A stretch of 64,000 nucleotides of DNA from Robertmurraya dakarensis (GTDB taxonomy: Bacteria; Bacillota; Bacilli; Bacillales; Cytobacillaceae), in assembly GCF_900156875.1 (NCBI RefSeq), contig NZ_LT707406.1, positions 16,537 to 80,536 on the forward strand, in the 5' to 3' direction. The first letter of the stretch is position 1; each line of letters starts with the position of its first letter. Made by a program: the position numbers and the translations under genes. Shown in pieces: positions 27,748 through 37,580 of this stretch. The notes beneath the pieces are model-generated. The model was given only the letters and a program-made list of their open reading frames with translations. It had not been told where the DNA came from and did not search any database.

Positions 27748-28392
27748 CTATATAAAATGGTTCTTATCGTTATCAAAATTTCGTGTTGTACTAGAGTGTC
27801 TTAATACAGGATCTATTACTTTTTTAATAAGTGGCATAAAGTAATTGAGTATTCCTCCCCCTAGACAAACAGTTAATATAGTGCCAATGCCAATTGGACC
27901 ATTAAAAATCAGTGCCATTATCAAGAATACGAGATAAATGATTGTTCTCGAGAAAAATACACTTGTTCTAGATAATTCTTGTATTACTAATGTTAATCGG
28001 TCTACTGGAATAGGTGCGAAATTTGTGTGTAAATAAGTTGCAGTTCCTAATCCGACAAGAATTAAGCCAATCCCAAAACAAATAAGTTTGCTGTACCATA
28101 GATCAGGAGTTATGAAAAAGTGCAATAAAAAGAGCCACATATCAAGACCAATGCCAGTTATAAATGCCGTTAACAACCCAAGAATTTCAGGTCTATTTCT
28201 TTTTAAAAATGAATTACAACATATTAATATTAAAGCTAGTATTATCTCCCAACTTCCCACAGTTAGCCCGATTTTTATGGACAGTCCTACTAAAAGTGCG
28301 TCGAAAGGTGTAGTTCCAATATCTGATAGTATAGTGAGTGAAATACCAAGGGTTAATATTAGAATTCCTATTACATAAAAAACATATTTCAA
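27748..28392 (-). CDS. YczE/YyaS-like membrane protein
   Basis: This 214-residue integral membrane protein resembles the YczE/YitT-type family: an N-terminal helix (YVFYVIGILILTLGISLTI), then the conserved DIGTTPFDALLVGLSI near residues 29-44, and a second GTATYLHTNFAPIPVDRL motif near 120. Five to six helices are predicted. Its molecular role is not established. It is divergent from the marR gene, and the shared spacer holds two copies of one palindromic operator, so it is likely repressed by that MarR protein. Confidence 0.8.
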   Translation of the reverse strand: MKYVFYVIGILILTLGISLTILSDIGTTPFDALLVGLSIKIGLTVGSWEIILALILICCNSFLKRNRPEILGLLTAFITGIGLDMWLFLLHFFITPDLWYSKLICFGIGLILVGLGTATYLHTNFAPIPVDRLTLVIQELSRTSVFFSRTIIYLVFLIMALIFNGPIGIGTILTVCLGGGILNYFMPLIKKVIDPVLRHSSTTRNFDNDKNHFI

Positions 28393-28422
28393 TTTATTCT
28401 ACCTCTTTTTTTGTGTGTATTT

Positions 28423-28440
28423 TTGTTGCATTTACAACAA
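28423..28440. promoter_or_regulatory. MarR-type operator O1
   Basis: TTGTTGCATTTACAACAA is an 18-bp inverted repeat with 6-bp arms. A near copy lies 47 bp away at 28470-28487, both in the divergent yczE-like/marR spacer. Confidence 0.75.
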
Positions 28441-28469
28441 ATTAGATTTAAAATCAATATATGTTATTT

Positions 28470-28487
28470 TTGTTGTATTTGCAACAA
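28470..28487. promoter_or_regulatory. MarR-type operator O2
   Basis: TTGTTGTATTTGCAACAA differs from O1 at two central bases and keeps both arms. It lies just upstream of the marR ribosome binding site, suggesting autorepression. Confidence 0.75.
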
Positions 28488-28509
28488 AAAAACAAAAGGA
28501 GGGATAATC

Positions 28510-28962
28510 ATGAAAGAAATTCTTCGAGAAATTGGAATGATAGCAAGGGCATTAGATTCTATAAGTAATATAGAATTTAAAGAATATGAGCTTACAAAAG
28601 GACAGTATTTGTATGTGGTGCGAATATGTGAAAATCCAGGAATCATTCAAGAAAAGTTAGCTGAGTTGATTAAAGTAGATCGAACCACAGCAGCTCGTGC
28701 TGTAAAGAAACTTGAAGTGAATGGCTTTATTGAAAAGAAAGAAGATGAAAATAACAAAAAGATAAAAAGACTCTTTCCAACAGAGAAAGGGAAAAATGTT
28801 TTTCCTTTTATAAAAAGAGAAAATGATCATTCGAACAATATTGCTTTAGAGGGTTTTTCAGAAAAAGAAACAGAAACCATATTCAATCTCCTGCAAAGAG
28901 TAAGAAAAAATATAGAAAAAGACTGGGAATTTGTTAAAAAGGGAAATAAGAGAAATTATTGA
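28510..28962 (+). CDS. MarR-family transcriptional regulator
   Basis: This is a 150-residue winged-helix regulator. The recognition region IIQEKLAELIKVDRTTAARAVKKLEVNGF is near residues 45-73, followed by the wing EKKEDENNKKIKRLFPTEKG. The longer frame from 28411 is ignored because AAAGGAGGG sits just upstream of the ATG at 28510. It likely binds the two palindromes next to it and controls itself, paiA, paiB and the divergent membrane-protein gene in answer to a small ligand. Confidence 0.9.
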   Translation: MKEILREIGMIARALDSISNIEFKEYELTKGQYLYVVRICENPGIIQEKLAELIKVDRTTAARAVKKLEVNGFIEKKEDENNKKIKRLFPTEKGKNVFPFIKRENDHSNNIALEGFSEKETETIFNLLQRVRKNIEKDWEFVKKGNKRNY

Positions 28963-28969
28963 TTATTAA

Positions 28970-29506
<537 letters not shown>

Positions 29507-29527
29507 CTTTTTGAAAGGTGGATTATT

Positions 29528-30139
29528 ATGTATGTTCCTTCAGATTTTAAAGTAAAGGACGAAGCAACAGCTTACGATATCATAAAAGAACATAGTTTTG
29601 CGACGCTTATTTCGGGGCACGATGGAATACCATTTGCAACTCATTTACCTTTAATGTTGAACAAGGAGAATGCCTACTTATATGGACACTTTGCTCGCTC
29701 AAACCCTCAATGGAAAGATATACAAAATCAAACGGTTCTTGCTATTTTTCATGGTCCTCATTGTTATATCTCCCCATCTTGGTATGAAACGAATCAAGCA
29801 GTGCCAACATGGAATTATGTTACAGTTCATGTTTATGGAGAAGTCGAACTTCTACAGGATGAAAATGAGTTAATGGACTCTTTACATCAAATGGTTTTGA
29901 AATATGAAGCTACTGACAGTTCATATAGATTACAAGATGTAGAAGCTGACTTACTTTCTGGTATGAACAAAGGAGTTCAAGGTTTCAAAATAAAAATCAG
30001 CAAGATAGAAGGAAAAGCTAAGTTAAGTCAAAATCATTCTTTTCAGCGACAAGAGCTAGTTATTAATCAACTAGAAAAAATAGCGAATACAGATGAGCAA
30101 CAGATTGCTTCATTAATGAAGGCAAATTTCAAAAAGTAA
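29528..30139 (+). CDS. paiB: PaiB-like FMN-binding protein
   Basis: This 203-residue PaiB-type protein has the split-barrel flavin-reductase-like fold: [19 protein letters not shown] start, [19 protein letters not shown] at 27-45, [21 protein letters not shown] near 85-105. In Bacillus paiB is co-transcribed with paiA and affects sporulation and degradative enzyme genes. Here it lies 21 bp after paiA, with GAAAGGTGG as ribosome binding site. Confidence 0.88.
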   Translation: MYVPSDFKVKDEATAYDIIKEHSFATLISGHDGIPFATHLPLMLNKENAYLYGHFARSNPQWKDIQNQTVLAIFHGPHCYISPSWYETNQAVPTWNYVTVHVYGEVELLQDENELMDSLHQMVLKYEATDSSYRLQDVEADLLSGMNKGVQGFKIKISKIEGKAKLSQNHSFQRQELVINQLEKIANTDEQQIASLMKANFKK

Positions 30140-30229
30140 TTGTTTTATGATATTGCACTAACGGGTGCGTTAGTTTAACATTACATTATTTGGAAACTGT
30201 GAAACCAAAAGAATACGAAGAAAAATATT

Positions 30230-30272
30230 AAACCCTGATCCTTCTGCTTAGCGTAGAAAAATCAGGGTTTTT
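30230..30272 (+). terminator. terminator after paiB
   Basis: AAACCCTGAT (30230-30239) pairs with ATCAGGGTTT (30261-30270) and a T run follows, directly before the right inverted repeat. It insulates passenger transcription from the host DNA. Confidence 0.75.
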
Positions 30273-30325
30273 ATATCCAAAAAATGTCTTAGCGTATAAT
30301 ATCTGCGTTTTGTCGGCAGTACCCC
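30273..30325 (-). repeat. Tn3 terminal inverted repeat, right
   Basis: 53 bp, the reverse complement of the left end with one mismatch; followed by the AACTT duplication at 30326-30330. Confidence 0.95.
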
Positions 30326-30488
30326 AACTTGATGATATAGGGACAAATCGTTCAAGAATCGTCCCAAATATAAAACTACTTAGTATTAATACAAAAAGAG
30401 CAACCCCTGAAGGATTGCTCCGAAAGAACATGATTGCAACAACTGTAAAAAGAACTATTTTATTAAGACTTATATAAGAGTAGTTCAT
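30326..30488 (-). pseudogene. 5' part of a small membrane ORF cut by Tn3
   Basis: On the minus strand an ATG at 30488 opens a frame with two hydrophobic segments (IVLFTVVAIMFF and VALFVLILSSFIFG) that runs into the transposon end. Removing the transposon and one AACTT copy lets it continue into the left flank as SSSCHDPKIKKTLGEQSVKK up to a TAG, about 79 residues in all. It overlaps the end of iclR by 26 bases and has no clear ribosome binding site, so its status as a gene is uncertain. Confidence 0.4.
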
Positions 30489-31263
30489 CTGAGATTTTTG
30501 AACTATATCGTTTAATTAACTCTATAAATTTCGCTTCGTTATTGTTATTGTCATTTAAACGATACATTGGTAAATAAACCCCAATACTACCTACTATTTC
30601 TCCTGTATAATTAAAAATAGGTGCAGCAGCAGAAAATACATCCTTAAGGGCTTCCCCTTTGCTAATTGCGTAGCCTTTTTCCTTTATATTTACTAATTCT
30701 TTTCTTAACTCTATTGGATCTGTTATGGTATTATCCGAGATTTTCGGTAACCCTGTTTCTTGAATAACCTGGTCAATGAATTCTTCTTCCATATGAGCTA
30801 ATATAGTTTTCCTTGCAGCCCCACAGTGAAGAAAGCCAACAGTCACCATGTTTGAATTATGTTTAATTGGATGTTTTGTTTCTATACTTAAAATTTGTAC
30901 TGCTCGATGAAGTTTTTTATCTGGAATAACTAGACACACCGTTTCTTCAGTCACATGATTTAATTCTTGTAGGATTGGCTGAACAATTTTAGTTAATGAG
31001 AAATCTTTTTCAACCAATTTTCCTAAACGAAAGACCTCGTAACCAAGTGAGTAGGTTTTATCTTTTTCATTTTTTTTAACATAACCCATTGTTTCTAAGG
31101 TAAGTAGTGTTCTAAACGCCATTGTTTTCGGAATACCTAATTTAACGGAAATTTCATGGAGTGAATATTCATTTCTTTGTTCATTAAAAATTGATAATAC
31201 ACGTAGTGCTCGTTCTACTGTTGAAAGTACATCTGGATTTTTTTGTTCAACTTCAAGTTCCAT
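30463..31263 (-). CDS. IclR-family transcriptional regulator
   Basis: This is a 266-residue IclR regulator. The N-terminal winged helix (ALRVLSIFNEQRNEYSLHEI, then LGIPKTMAFRTLLTLETMGY) spans residues 15-75, and the C-terminal effector-binding GAF-like domain shows FLHCGAARKTILAHM and GSIGVYLPM. It is the last gene in the direction of the hydratase-transferase-TRAP cluster and is its natural regulator. A palindrome overlapping the -10 of that cluster (36670-36684) is a candidate target. Confidence 0.9.
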   Translation of the reverse strand: MELEVEQKNPDVLSTVERALRVLSIFNEQRNEYSLHEISVKLGIPKTMAFRTLLTLETMGYVKKNEKDKTYSLGYEVFRLGKLVEKDFSLTKIVQPILQELNHVTEETVCLVIPDKKLHRAVQILSIETKHPIKHNSNMVTVGFLHCGAARKTILAHMEEEFIDQVIQETGLPKISDNTITDPIELRKELVNIKEKGYAISKGEALKDVFSAAAPIFNYTGEIVGSIGVYLPMYRLNDNNNNEAKFIELIKRYSSKISDELLLYKS

Positions 31264-31426
31264 TTACCTTATCTCTCCTTTCCTTCCCGCCATTAGACAA
31301 AATTTATCCATATTTATCCACGCTGAAAATATCCACTTGATTCATGATTTTTACATAGAAATATGCCTTACGTAGTTTACTATTCTTAATCCACGGCATT
31401 GTAAATGGATATTATTTAGGGAAAAT

Positions 31427-31455
31427 AAGACCGCCAAATATACTTGACAGTCTTA
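31427..31455 (-). terminator. possible terminator after dctP
   Basis: An imperfect AAGAC/GTCTT-closed hairpin with inner CAA/TTG pairs lies downstream of the TRAP dctP gene; the poly-T signal is weak. Confidence 0.35.
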
Positions 31456-31569
31456 TACAGAGTCTTTGACTTGCAAAGTAATTATATTTTCATTTACTTA
31501 ATCACTCTTTTTAAATATATCATTAGAGAAGATTTTTTCAAATTTATAAAAGACATTAATCTATATCAC

Positions 31570-32661
31570 TTATTCTAATGGGCTCTGTTCAACAAGATTA
31601 AGATAATCATCTAAAACTGATTGAGAATCATACCCATTTTTACTCGCTTTTTTTAACCAATCATCAAAAGTAGGTTTTTGGATGATGCTATAGATAGATT
31701 CTAATTCCTCATTAGATATTTCATACATATCTATACCTTGGATTTTAAACTTTTCTACACTCTCATCAAACTCTCCATCCAAATACCTAGAAAAATGCTC
31801 CATTGTTGTTTTACCAGCATCAATCATTGCGTTCTGAACATCCTGTGGTAATGATTCCCAAACTCTTTCGTTAATTACAAAAGAAAATGCTGTTGTTCCA
31901 AAAGCGCCATTTGTTGTTGAATATTTAAGTTCCTCTTGTAGACTGTAAGCCTCCCAGTTAGGCACCATGTAACTAGTTGCACTGATAGTTCCTCTTTGAA
32001 GTGCTACATACTGATCCGGTGCTGGCATGGATATTGGAGAGGCTTTCAACGATTGATAAATCAGTTCTTGGGTATTACCTGATGCTCTGATTTTCAGACC
32101 TTTAAAATCCTCAACGGTTTGAATTTTTTTGTTTGTGGTGCTAACTTGGTAAGGTCCCAATAATGCCCCCCAGATTGGTCTCACTCCATTATCTGAGTGT
32201 AATCGTTTTAACTCTTCGTTGTTTAGCAACAATTCATTATAAGCTTGACTTCCTTGATAGGTAGTTTTAAATGTACCTGGTAATTCAGGTACAGTAGATA
32301 ATAGCAAGCGATCCCCTAAATAGGAAGGGACATTAGAAGCGATATCAGCAACATTATTTTTTACAACATCAAGCATACTATCTGCCTTACCTAGCTGTTC
32401 TGATGGAAAATGTTCAAATGTTACTTTTCCATCTGTCAACTTTTCAACTTCATCCATCCAAATTACAATTCCCTCTTTAGAAATAACGTGTGTAGTGGGA
32501 AATGAATCAGCTACTTTTAATGTAATAGTTTCTCCCTCTTTAACATTACCTTCCTTGTCAGTTGTAGATTCGACTTGTGTTTCATCATTTCCACACGCAG
32601 TTATAAAGAAAATTATAAAGATCGCAAAAACACAAACTGCACTTCTTTTAAATTTATTCAT
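31570..32661 (-). CDS. dctP: TRAP transporter solute-binding lipoprotein
   Basis: This DctP-type binding protein has about 363 residues. GGGAGGAATATGG lies just before the ATG at 32661, which I prefer to the one at 32676. A signal with lipobox FFITAC marks a lipoprotein. Typical DctP motifs are FEHFPSEQLGKADSMLDVV (near 75) and FKGLKIRASGNTQELIYQSL (near 190). It is encoded directly after dctM, so this is a complete TRAP system. It is a diverged paralogue of the orphan DctP at 16.5 kb, and the substrate of both is presumably a carboxylate. Confidence 0.92.
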   Translation of the reverse strand: MNKFKRSAVCVFAIFIIFFITACGNDETQVESTTDKEGNVKEGETITLKVADSFPTTHVISKEGIVIWMDEVEKLTDGKVTFEHFPSEQLGKADSMLDVVKNNVADIASNVPSYLGDRLLLSTVPELPGTFKTTYQGSQAYNELLLNNEELKRLHSDNGVRPIWGALLGPYQVSTTNKKIQTVEDFKGLKIRASGNTQELIYQSLKASPISMPAPDQYVALQRGTISATSYMVPNWEAYSLQEELKYSTTNGAFGTTAFSFVINERVWESLPQDVQNAMIDAGKTTMEHFSRYLDGEFDESVEKFKIQGIDMYEISNEELESIYSIIQKPTFDDWLKKASKNGYDSQSVLDDYLNLVEQSPLE

Positions 32662-32697
32662 CCATATTCCTCCCAATATTATTGAAGTAATTAAATA

Positions 32698-33981
32698 TTA
32701 CATTAATCCGGGTAACCAAGTGACTAAGACTGGAAATGCGATCAAGATTACTAGAATAACAAAGTCAGCTACAATTAAACGTGCAGCTCCTTTAAATGCT
32801 GTACCAAGTGGTACTTTGGCAGCACTTGCAGCGACAAATACATTCAAACCCAATGGAGGAGTAGCTAAGCCAATTTCTATCGTTTTTGCAATCACAATTC
32901 CATACCATATAGGATTAAATCCTAGAGCAACGATCAAAGGAAAAGTTAATGGAATTGTTAGGAACAATATCGCCATCTGATCCATGATACATCCTAAAAG
33001 CAGATAGGCAATAATGATAATGGCCAAAATAACCCACCTATTCACATCTAGGGATTGTATCATATTAATTAAATCCTGTACTGAGCCTGTAATGGTTAAA
33101 AAGTAACCGAATATCATTGCGCCAATAATGATAATGAAAATTTTCGCGGTAGTTTGAGCAGTAGAGGTTAACGCCATTTTTATTCCATTGAAACTAAGTT
33201 TTCTTTGAAGTAGCATTATGATTAATGCACAGAATGAACCAAAAGCACCTGCTTCAGTTGGTGTTACAATTCCACTATAAATAGTAATAATAACAACAAG
33301 TGATAACAAGATTACCGACCAAATTCCCTTAAGTGATGACACTCTTTCTTTCATTGAAAAACGTTCTAAGCTTGGTGCTATATCTTCTCTTTTTCTAACC
33401 CAAAGATAAATCGCTGCACAATAGCCTACGACTGTAATTAATCCCGGAATCACCCCAGCGACAAATAATTCTGCGATACTAGACTCAGTTAATATCCCGT
33501 ATATGATTAAGACAGTACTTGGAGGAATAATAAATGCTAGTGTACCTGCAACGCTAACAACCCCTACAGAAATTTTATCGTCATAACCATACTTCCTCAT
33601 TTCAGGGACTACAGATGAACTCATCCCTGCAGCTGAAGCAGTAGAAGAACCTGAAACTGCAGCTAAGCCAGCAGCTGCCATTACCGTTGAAATAGCCATC
33701 CCACCTTTATAGTGGCCGAACCATCTAACAGCTGCTGAAAATAATTTTTGCGTCATTTGACCATTATTCATAAACTCTGCCATTAATATAAACATCGGCA
33801 CTGTTGTTAAGGTAAAACTAGCGGCATTTTCAATGGGCGCTGTCTGAAAAATTCCTAACATAGTGTTAAATCCCATGCTTAACCAAATACCGATACCACC
33901 AGCGATCCCTAAAGCGAACCCAACTGGCATGCCAGCAGCCATAAAGAATACTAATATCAAAAATGCTATAGCAATCTCCAT
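32698..33981 (-). CDS. dctM: TRAP transporter large permease subunit
   Basis: This is a 427-residue DctM-type permease with about twelve hydrophobic helices. Family signatures include AGMPVGFALGIAGGIGIW at the N-terminus, SGSSTASAAGMSSSVVPEM near residue 118 and a C-terminal EIGLATPPLGLNVFVAAS. It imports the solute by ion symport. The gene lies between dctQ and dctP, with GAAAGGAGGG as ribosome binding site. Confidence 0.95.
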   Translation of the reverse strand: MEIAIAFLILVFFMAAGMPVGFALGIAGGIGIWLSMGFNTMLGIFQTAPIENAASFTLTTVPMFILMAEFMNNGQMTQKLFSAAVRWFGHYKGGMAISTVMAAAGLAAVSGSSTASAAGMSSSVVPEMRKYGYDDKISVGVVSVAGTLAFIIPPSTVLIIYGILTESSIAELFVAGVIPGLITVVGYCAAIYLWVRKREDIAPSLERFSMKERVSSLKGIWSVILLSLVVIITIYSGIVTPTEAGAFGSFCALIIMLLQRKLSFNGIKMALTSTAQTTAKIFIIIIGAMIFGYFLTITGSVQDLINMIQSLDVNRWVILAIIIIAYLLLGCIMDQMAILFLTIPLTFPLIVALGFNPIWYGIVIAKTIEIGLATPPLGLNVFVAASAAKVPLGTAFKGAARLIVADFVILVILIAFPVLVTWLPGLM

Positions 33982-34078
33982 ATATTAGCCCTCCTTTCAA
34001 AATTTAATAAGATGCTTTTCACAATTCAAATCACTATATTGGTTAGTGAAATATCATTATTTAAATCTCCTCATATTA

Positions 34079-34591
34079 TTAAGCTTTAAGATTTTTGTCC
34101 TTTGGAACCTCTATATTGAAAGATTCAAAGATTTTCAAACCGCAGATTAGTATCAGCATGAACGATCCTAACGGCACCCATATATAAGATAGAAACATCG
34201 GGACAGAAACTATACCTCCAGTTGAGGCCTTAGTAATCCAGGCATCTAGTGTTAGTAATAATCCCTCGTAACCTATAGCAGTAAAAAAAACAAGAGCAAA
34301 TAAATGAGAGATTATATTCAGAACTTTTTGTACTCCAAAAGGTACCTTACTTACTATTAATTCAAATCGAATATGGTCGTCCTTATAATGCGTATATGCC
34401 ATACCAAGGAAAACAACCACTACCATTAAATAGGATTCTGTAATGCTATATACCGCAGGTAATGATTGATGAAGTATATATCGTGCCATTGCATCTGCTG
34501 TAATTAATATCATCATTAATACTAGACCAATCATAGACAATCCATTGAATAAATTATTTAATAGAAGAATGATCCTTTTTATACTGGCCAC
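34079..34591 (-). CDS. dctQ: TRAP transporter small permease subunit
   Basis: This is a 170-residue DctQ-type protein with four membrane helices (residues about 16-36, 46-66, 91-112, 130-152) and the family element ITESYLMVVVVFLGMAYTHYKDDHIRFE. It starts 6 bases after the CoA-transferase stop, so transport and CoA activation are co-expressed. Confidence 0.93.
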   Translation of the reverse strand: MASIKRIILLLNNLFNGLSMIGLVLMMILITADAMARYILHQSLPAVYSITESYLMVVVVFLGMAYTHYKDDHIRFELIVSKVPFGVQKVLNIISHLFALVFFTAIGYEGLLLTLDAWITKASTGGIVSVPMFLSYIWVPLGSFMLILICGLKIFESFNIEVPKDKNLKA

Positions 34592-34597
34592 CCCTTC

Positions 34598-35791
34598 CTA
34601 TAAGACACCTTCTTGACGCATCGCATCAATATCTTCTTTTCTATATCCTAATAAAGATAAAACTTCTTCTGTGTGCTCCCCTAATATAGGTGGATGACAA
34701 CGAACAGTTGCTGGGGTTGCAGAGAGTTTGATAGGAAAAGCAGGAGTCTTTAAATCTTTTATTGTAGGATGATTAATATCTACCATCATATTTCTAGCTA
34801 GGGCTTGTGGAGAAGTAACAGCTTCACCTACAGAATTAATAGGACCGCAGGGAACTCCTACTTCATCAAGCTTTGCACAAATTTCATCACCTGATATTTT
34901 ACTTAGCCGATCACTTAAGATAGGAATAAGTTTTTCACGATTAGCCACACGTAGTTGATTTGTTCTATATTCCTCAATTTCCAATAAATCTTCCCAGCCC
35001 ATTGCTTTACAAGCTTTCACCCATAATCTATCATTTCCAACAGCTAAGATAATATTTTTATCACTTGCTTTAAAAATTTGATATGGAACAAGAGAATTAT
35101 GAGCTTGCCCCATAGGCTTAGGAGAGTTTCCTGTTGCGTAGAACCCTGTTGCTAAATAGTTTAGCACCATAATTTGACTATCTAACAAACTGCAGTCTAC
35201 AAACTGTCCTTCACCTGTCTTCTCCCGAGCTAATAAGGCAGCTAATACTCCTAAAGCACCGAGAATTCCAGTAGACATATCAGCAATAGAAGGACCGACT
35301 TTATATGGAACACCTGGTTCGCCAGTAGTACTCATTAATCCAGAATAACCCTGTAATAACAAATCATATCCAGAACGGTACTTTTCCGGACCTGTGCGTC
35401 CAAAACCTGATACGGATAAGTATATTAACCTTGAATTTATTTTCTTTAATGTTTCATAATCCAGACCCAATTTCTCAGTAGCACCTGTTCGGAAATTTTC
35501 TATTAAAATATCACTCTCTTTTACAATTTCATATATGATTTGTTTTCCTTGTTCAGTTTTAAGATTTAAAGTTATACTCTTCTTATTTCTGTTTGAACTT
35601 AGGAAATAACAACTTTCTCCTTCCCATACTGGTGGTTTAAAGTGTCTTGATTCATCACCTATTTCAGGTTGTTCAACTTTAATTACTTCAGCTCCTAAAT
35701 CTCCTAACATTTGACCTGAAATTGGACCAGCTAATGTTCTTGCTAATTCTAAAACCTTCACGCCTTCCAAAGGCAAAGTCATATATTTCAC
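34598..35791 (-). CDS. CaiB/BaiF-family (class III) CoA transferase
   Basis: This 397-residue family III CoA transferase has the N-terminal GVKVLELARTLAGPISGQMLGDLGAEVIKVEQP, LSVSGFGRTGPEKYRSGYD near 150 and the nucleophilic Asp in GPSIADMSTGILGALGV near 175-180. It would move CoA from a donor thioester to the imported carboxylate. Context with TRAP genes and a crotonase-family gene resembles carnitine-type (caiB/caiD) or similar acid pathways, but the substrate cannot be read from sequence. Confidence 0.92.
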   Translation of the reverse strand: MKYMTLPLEGVKVLELARTLAGPISGQMLGDLGAEVIKVEQPEIGDESRHFKPPVWEGESCYFLSSNRNKKSITLNLKTEQGKQIIYEIVKESDILIENFRTGATEKLGLDYETLKKINSRLIYLSVSGFGRTGPEKYRSGYDLLLQGYSGLMSTTGEPGVPYKVGPSIADMSTGILGALGVLAALLAREKTGEGQFVDCSLLDSQIMVLNYLATGFYATGNSPKPMGQAHNSLVPYQIFKASDKNIILAVGNDRLWVKACKAMGWEDLLEIEEYRTNQLRVANREKLIPILSDRLSKISGDEICAKLDEVGVPCGPINSVGEAVTSPQALARNMMVDINHPTIKDLKTPAFPIKLSATPATVRCHPPILGEHTEEVLSLLGYRKEDIDAMRQEGVL

Positions 35792-35811
35792 TCCATTAAT
35801 TTAGTTATGAT

Positions 35812-36570
35812 TTATTTTTTTGAAAGAAATTCATCTAATCTTTTCTGTGGAACATTTGTAGTAAATGCTAGAGCAAATTTATTTACACTATCCTGAATTC
35901 CGTAATCTAAATGTGAGTTTTGCCATGTTTCAAACAACTCTTTTTGTTGCTTGATCGTGAAAAACGGCTTATCAATTAATTTATTAGCATATTCCTTCGC
36001 TTTATCTTTCAGTTCTGACTGCTCAACTACATCATTTAAAAATCCAAATTGATTCATTTTTTCCACGCTAACTGATTCTCCAATCAATAGCATTTCTTTT
36101 GCCAAACTTAGTCCAACATGTTGTTGTAACAGAACAGAATCTAAAACAGAGGGGATTCCTAAGTTAATTTCTGGCATAGAAAACATGGCATTTTTTGTTG
36201 CTATTCGTATATCTGCAGCCATACACATTTCCATTGCCCCTCCAATACAATATCCATTAACAGCCATAATTACAGGTTGTGGAGTAGTACGAATTAATTC
36301 GCATACCATTTTTAACTCAGAAATTAATTCATAGGCATTTTGAGGAGTTAATTGATTGAACTCATTGACATGCATTCCTGCGGAAAAAGCCTTTTCCCCA
36401 CTTCCAGTAAAAATGACAACCCTTACACTTTCATCTTTTGAAATTTTTCTTAAATGCTGACCAATTTGTAATAAATTTTCCCTTGTAAGGCAGTTTAACT
36501 TCTCTGGTCGATTAAAGATTATCCATTCGATATTACCATCAGTTTCAAAGCGCAATGTATTTTCTGTCAT
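35812..36570 (-). CDS. enoyl-CoA hydratase/isomerase (crotonase) family protein
   Basis: This 252-residue crotonase-fold protein is the first gene of the TRAP cluster. GGAGGAAATGTT precedes the ATG at 36570, so the longer frame from 36612 is not used. The oxyanion region FSAGMHVNEF and both catalytic glutamates (GGAMEMCMAAD and FSMPEINLGIPSV) are present. The GIPSV-type loop links it to the hydratase at 22.3 kb. It likely hydrates the CoA ester made by the adjacent transferase. Confidence 0.9.
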   Translation of the reverse strand: MTENTLRFETDGNIEWIIFNRPEKLNCLTRENLLQIGQHLRKISKDESVRVVIFTGSGEKAFSAGMHVNEFNQLTPQNAYELISELKMVCELIRTTPQPVIMAVNGYCIGGAMEMCMAADIRIATKNAMFSMPEINLGIPSVLDSVLLQQHVGLSLAKEMLLIGESVSVEKMNQFGFLNDVVEQSELKDKAKEYANKLIDKPFFTIKQQKELFETWQNSHLDYGIQDSVNKFALAFTTNVPQKRLDEFLSKK

Positions 36571-36669
36571 AACATTTCCTCCTAAAAATATTTTTTTGGT
36601 TTCCTTCCACAAATTTTTAAAGCTACGCCCTTACAGTAACCCCCCCCCCAATAAGTTAATCGATTAGAA

Positions 36670-36684
36670 TTCCTATTATAGGAA
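36670..36684. promoter_or_regulatory. palindromic operator over a -10 box (putative IclR site)
   Basis: TTCCTATTATAGGAA is a perfect palindrome of 6-bp arms. Read on the minus strand it contains TATAAT, the likely -10 of the hydratase-transferase-TRAP operon. A further half-site TTCCTA lies at 36690-36695. A run of ten C (36640-36649) follows in the leader. Binding here would block the promoter, fitting control by the IclR-family gene of the cluster. Confidence 0.5.
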
Positions 36685-36865
36685 CGTCATTCCTATTAAT
36701 ATATTTCATTTATAAACTACTAGACGATTAAATGTCAATATTTTTTTAAAATACTGAATAATAAATTTGTGTTTTATTTTTGAATTCAGTTGCTCTACTT
36801 TTGGGATATCCCTTTTAAAATTGTACGTTTTAGAAGGAATACGGGAACGTTTCGATATCTTGATC

Positions 36866-37295
36866 TTATGGAACAAATAAATAAAGAAAGCAGATGATGT
36901 CAAATATATCAGCAGTCATTTCATCCATTGCATTGAAGATAGACCTTAACTTGTTCCAATATTCCTGTTCATCGTCTGTCATTGCCAATTCAAAATCTCC
37001 TGCCATATTAAGTCGTGCAAGGCCATGAATGTTCCCTTTGGAGTCTTTAATTTCGGCTTGATACATATTAGCTTCATTTTCAGTAAAACTTTTTGGATTC
37101 GTCACAATATTTCGTACCAGATAGAACTGATAATCCATGCTTGAAACTATATATCTTTCATCTCTTGCTCGATCTACAGTAGAATGATTGACGCTGCTTT
37201 GCTCATTAACCGAACTATCATAATCCAAATGTTCATAGATTCTGTCTAATATATATTGATAATGATTTTCAACAGATAAAAGAAATTATGAACGG
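36866..37295 (-). pseudogene. C-terminal fragment of an unknown protein
   Basis: A frame with coding character (SVENHYQYILDRIYEHLDYD at its start, then NMYQAEIKDSKGNIHGLARL) runs on the minus strand to 36866 but has no ATG or ribosome binding site; the first stop upstream is at about 37290. The end (ICFLYLFVP) looks out of keeping with the hydrophilic body, suggesting a frameshift. It is likely a truncated gene of unknown function. Confidence 0.45.
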
Positions 37296-37373
37296 CTTGT
37301 CTTACCCGTGCAGTAAAAAAATTCACCAACTTTTGAATCCCTTGTGGGACAAGGGATTTAAGTTAATTTGTCA

Positions 37374-37577
37374 TTAAATCGGCCGCAATTCAACATGTAC
37401 TTTCTTACTTTCATCCTCCAAATATTCGATCCCCTATTTACCTTTAAATGTCCCCTCATACCATATGTCTCCATTATCATAGTACTCACTCCCCTTTCCA
37501 CAATACTGCGGATCCCTATCACATTCACCCTCGTATCTGAGCTGGACACTCTTACAATAGAAACGCCCTCCCCCTTT
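37374..37577 (-). pseudogene. MORN-like repeat protein fragment
   Basis: The minus strand reads VQLRYEGECDRDPQYCGKGS, then EYYDNGDIWYEGTFKGK, an in-frame TAG, and GIEYLEDESKKVHVELRPI before a TAA at 37374. The YYDNGDIWYEGTFKG stretch resembles a MORN-type toxin-immunity or phage repeat. With no start and a nonsense codon it is a remnant. Confidence 0.45.
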
Positions 37578-37580
37578 TGA

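Noticed and set aside
32495..32980. A 161-residue plus-strand frame
   Set aside because: Antisense to dctP and dctM, whose motifs and ribosome binding sites are clear.
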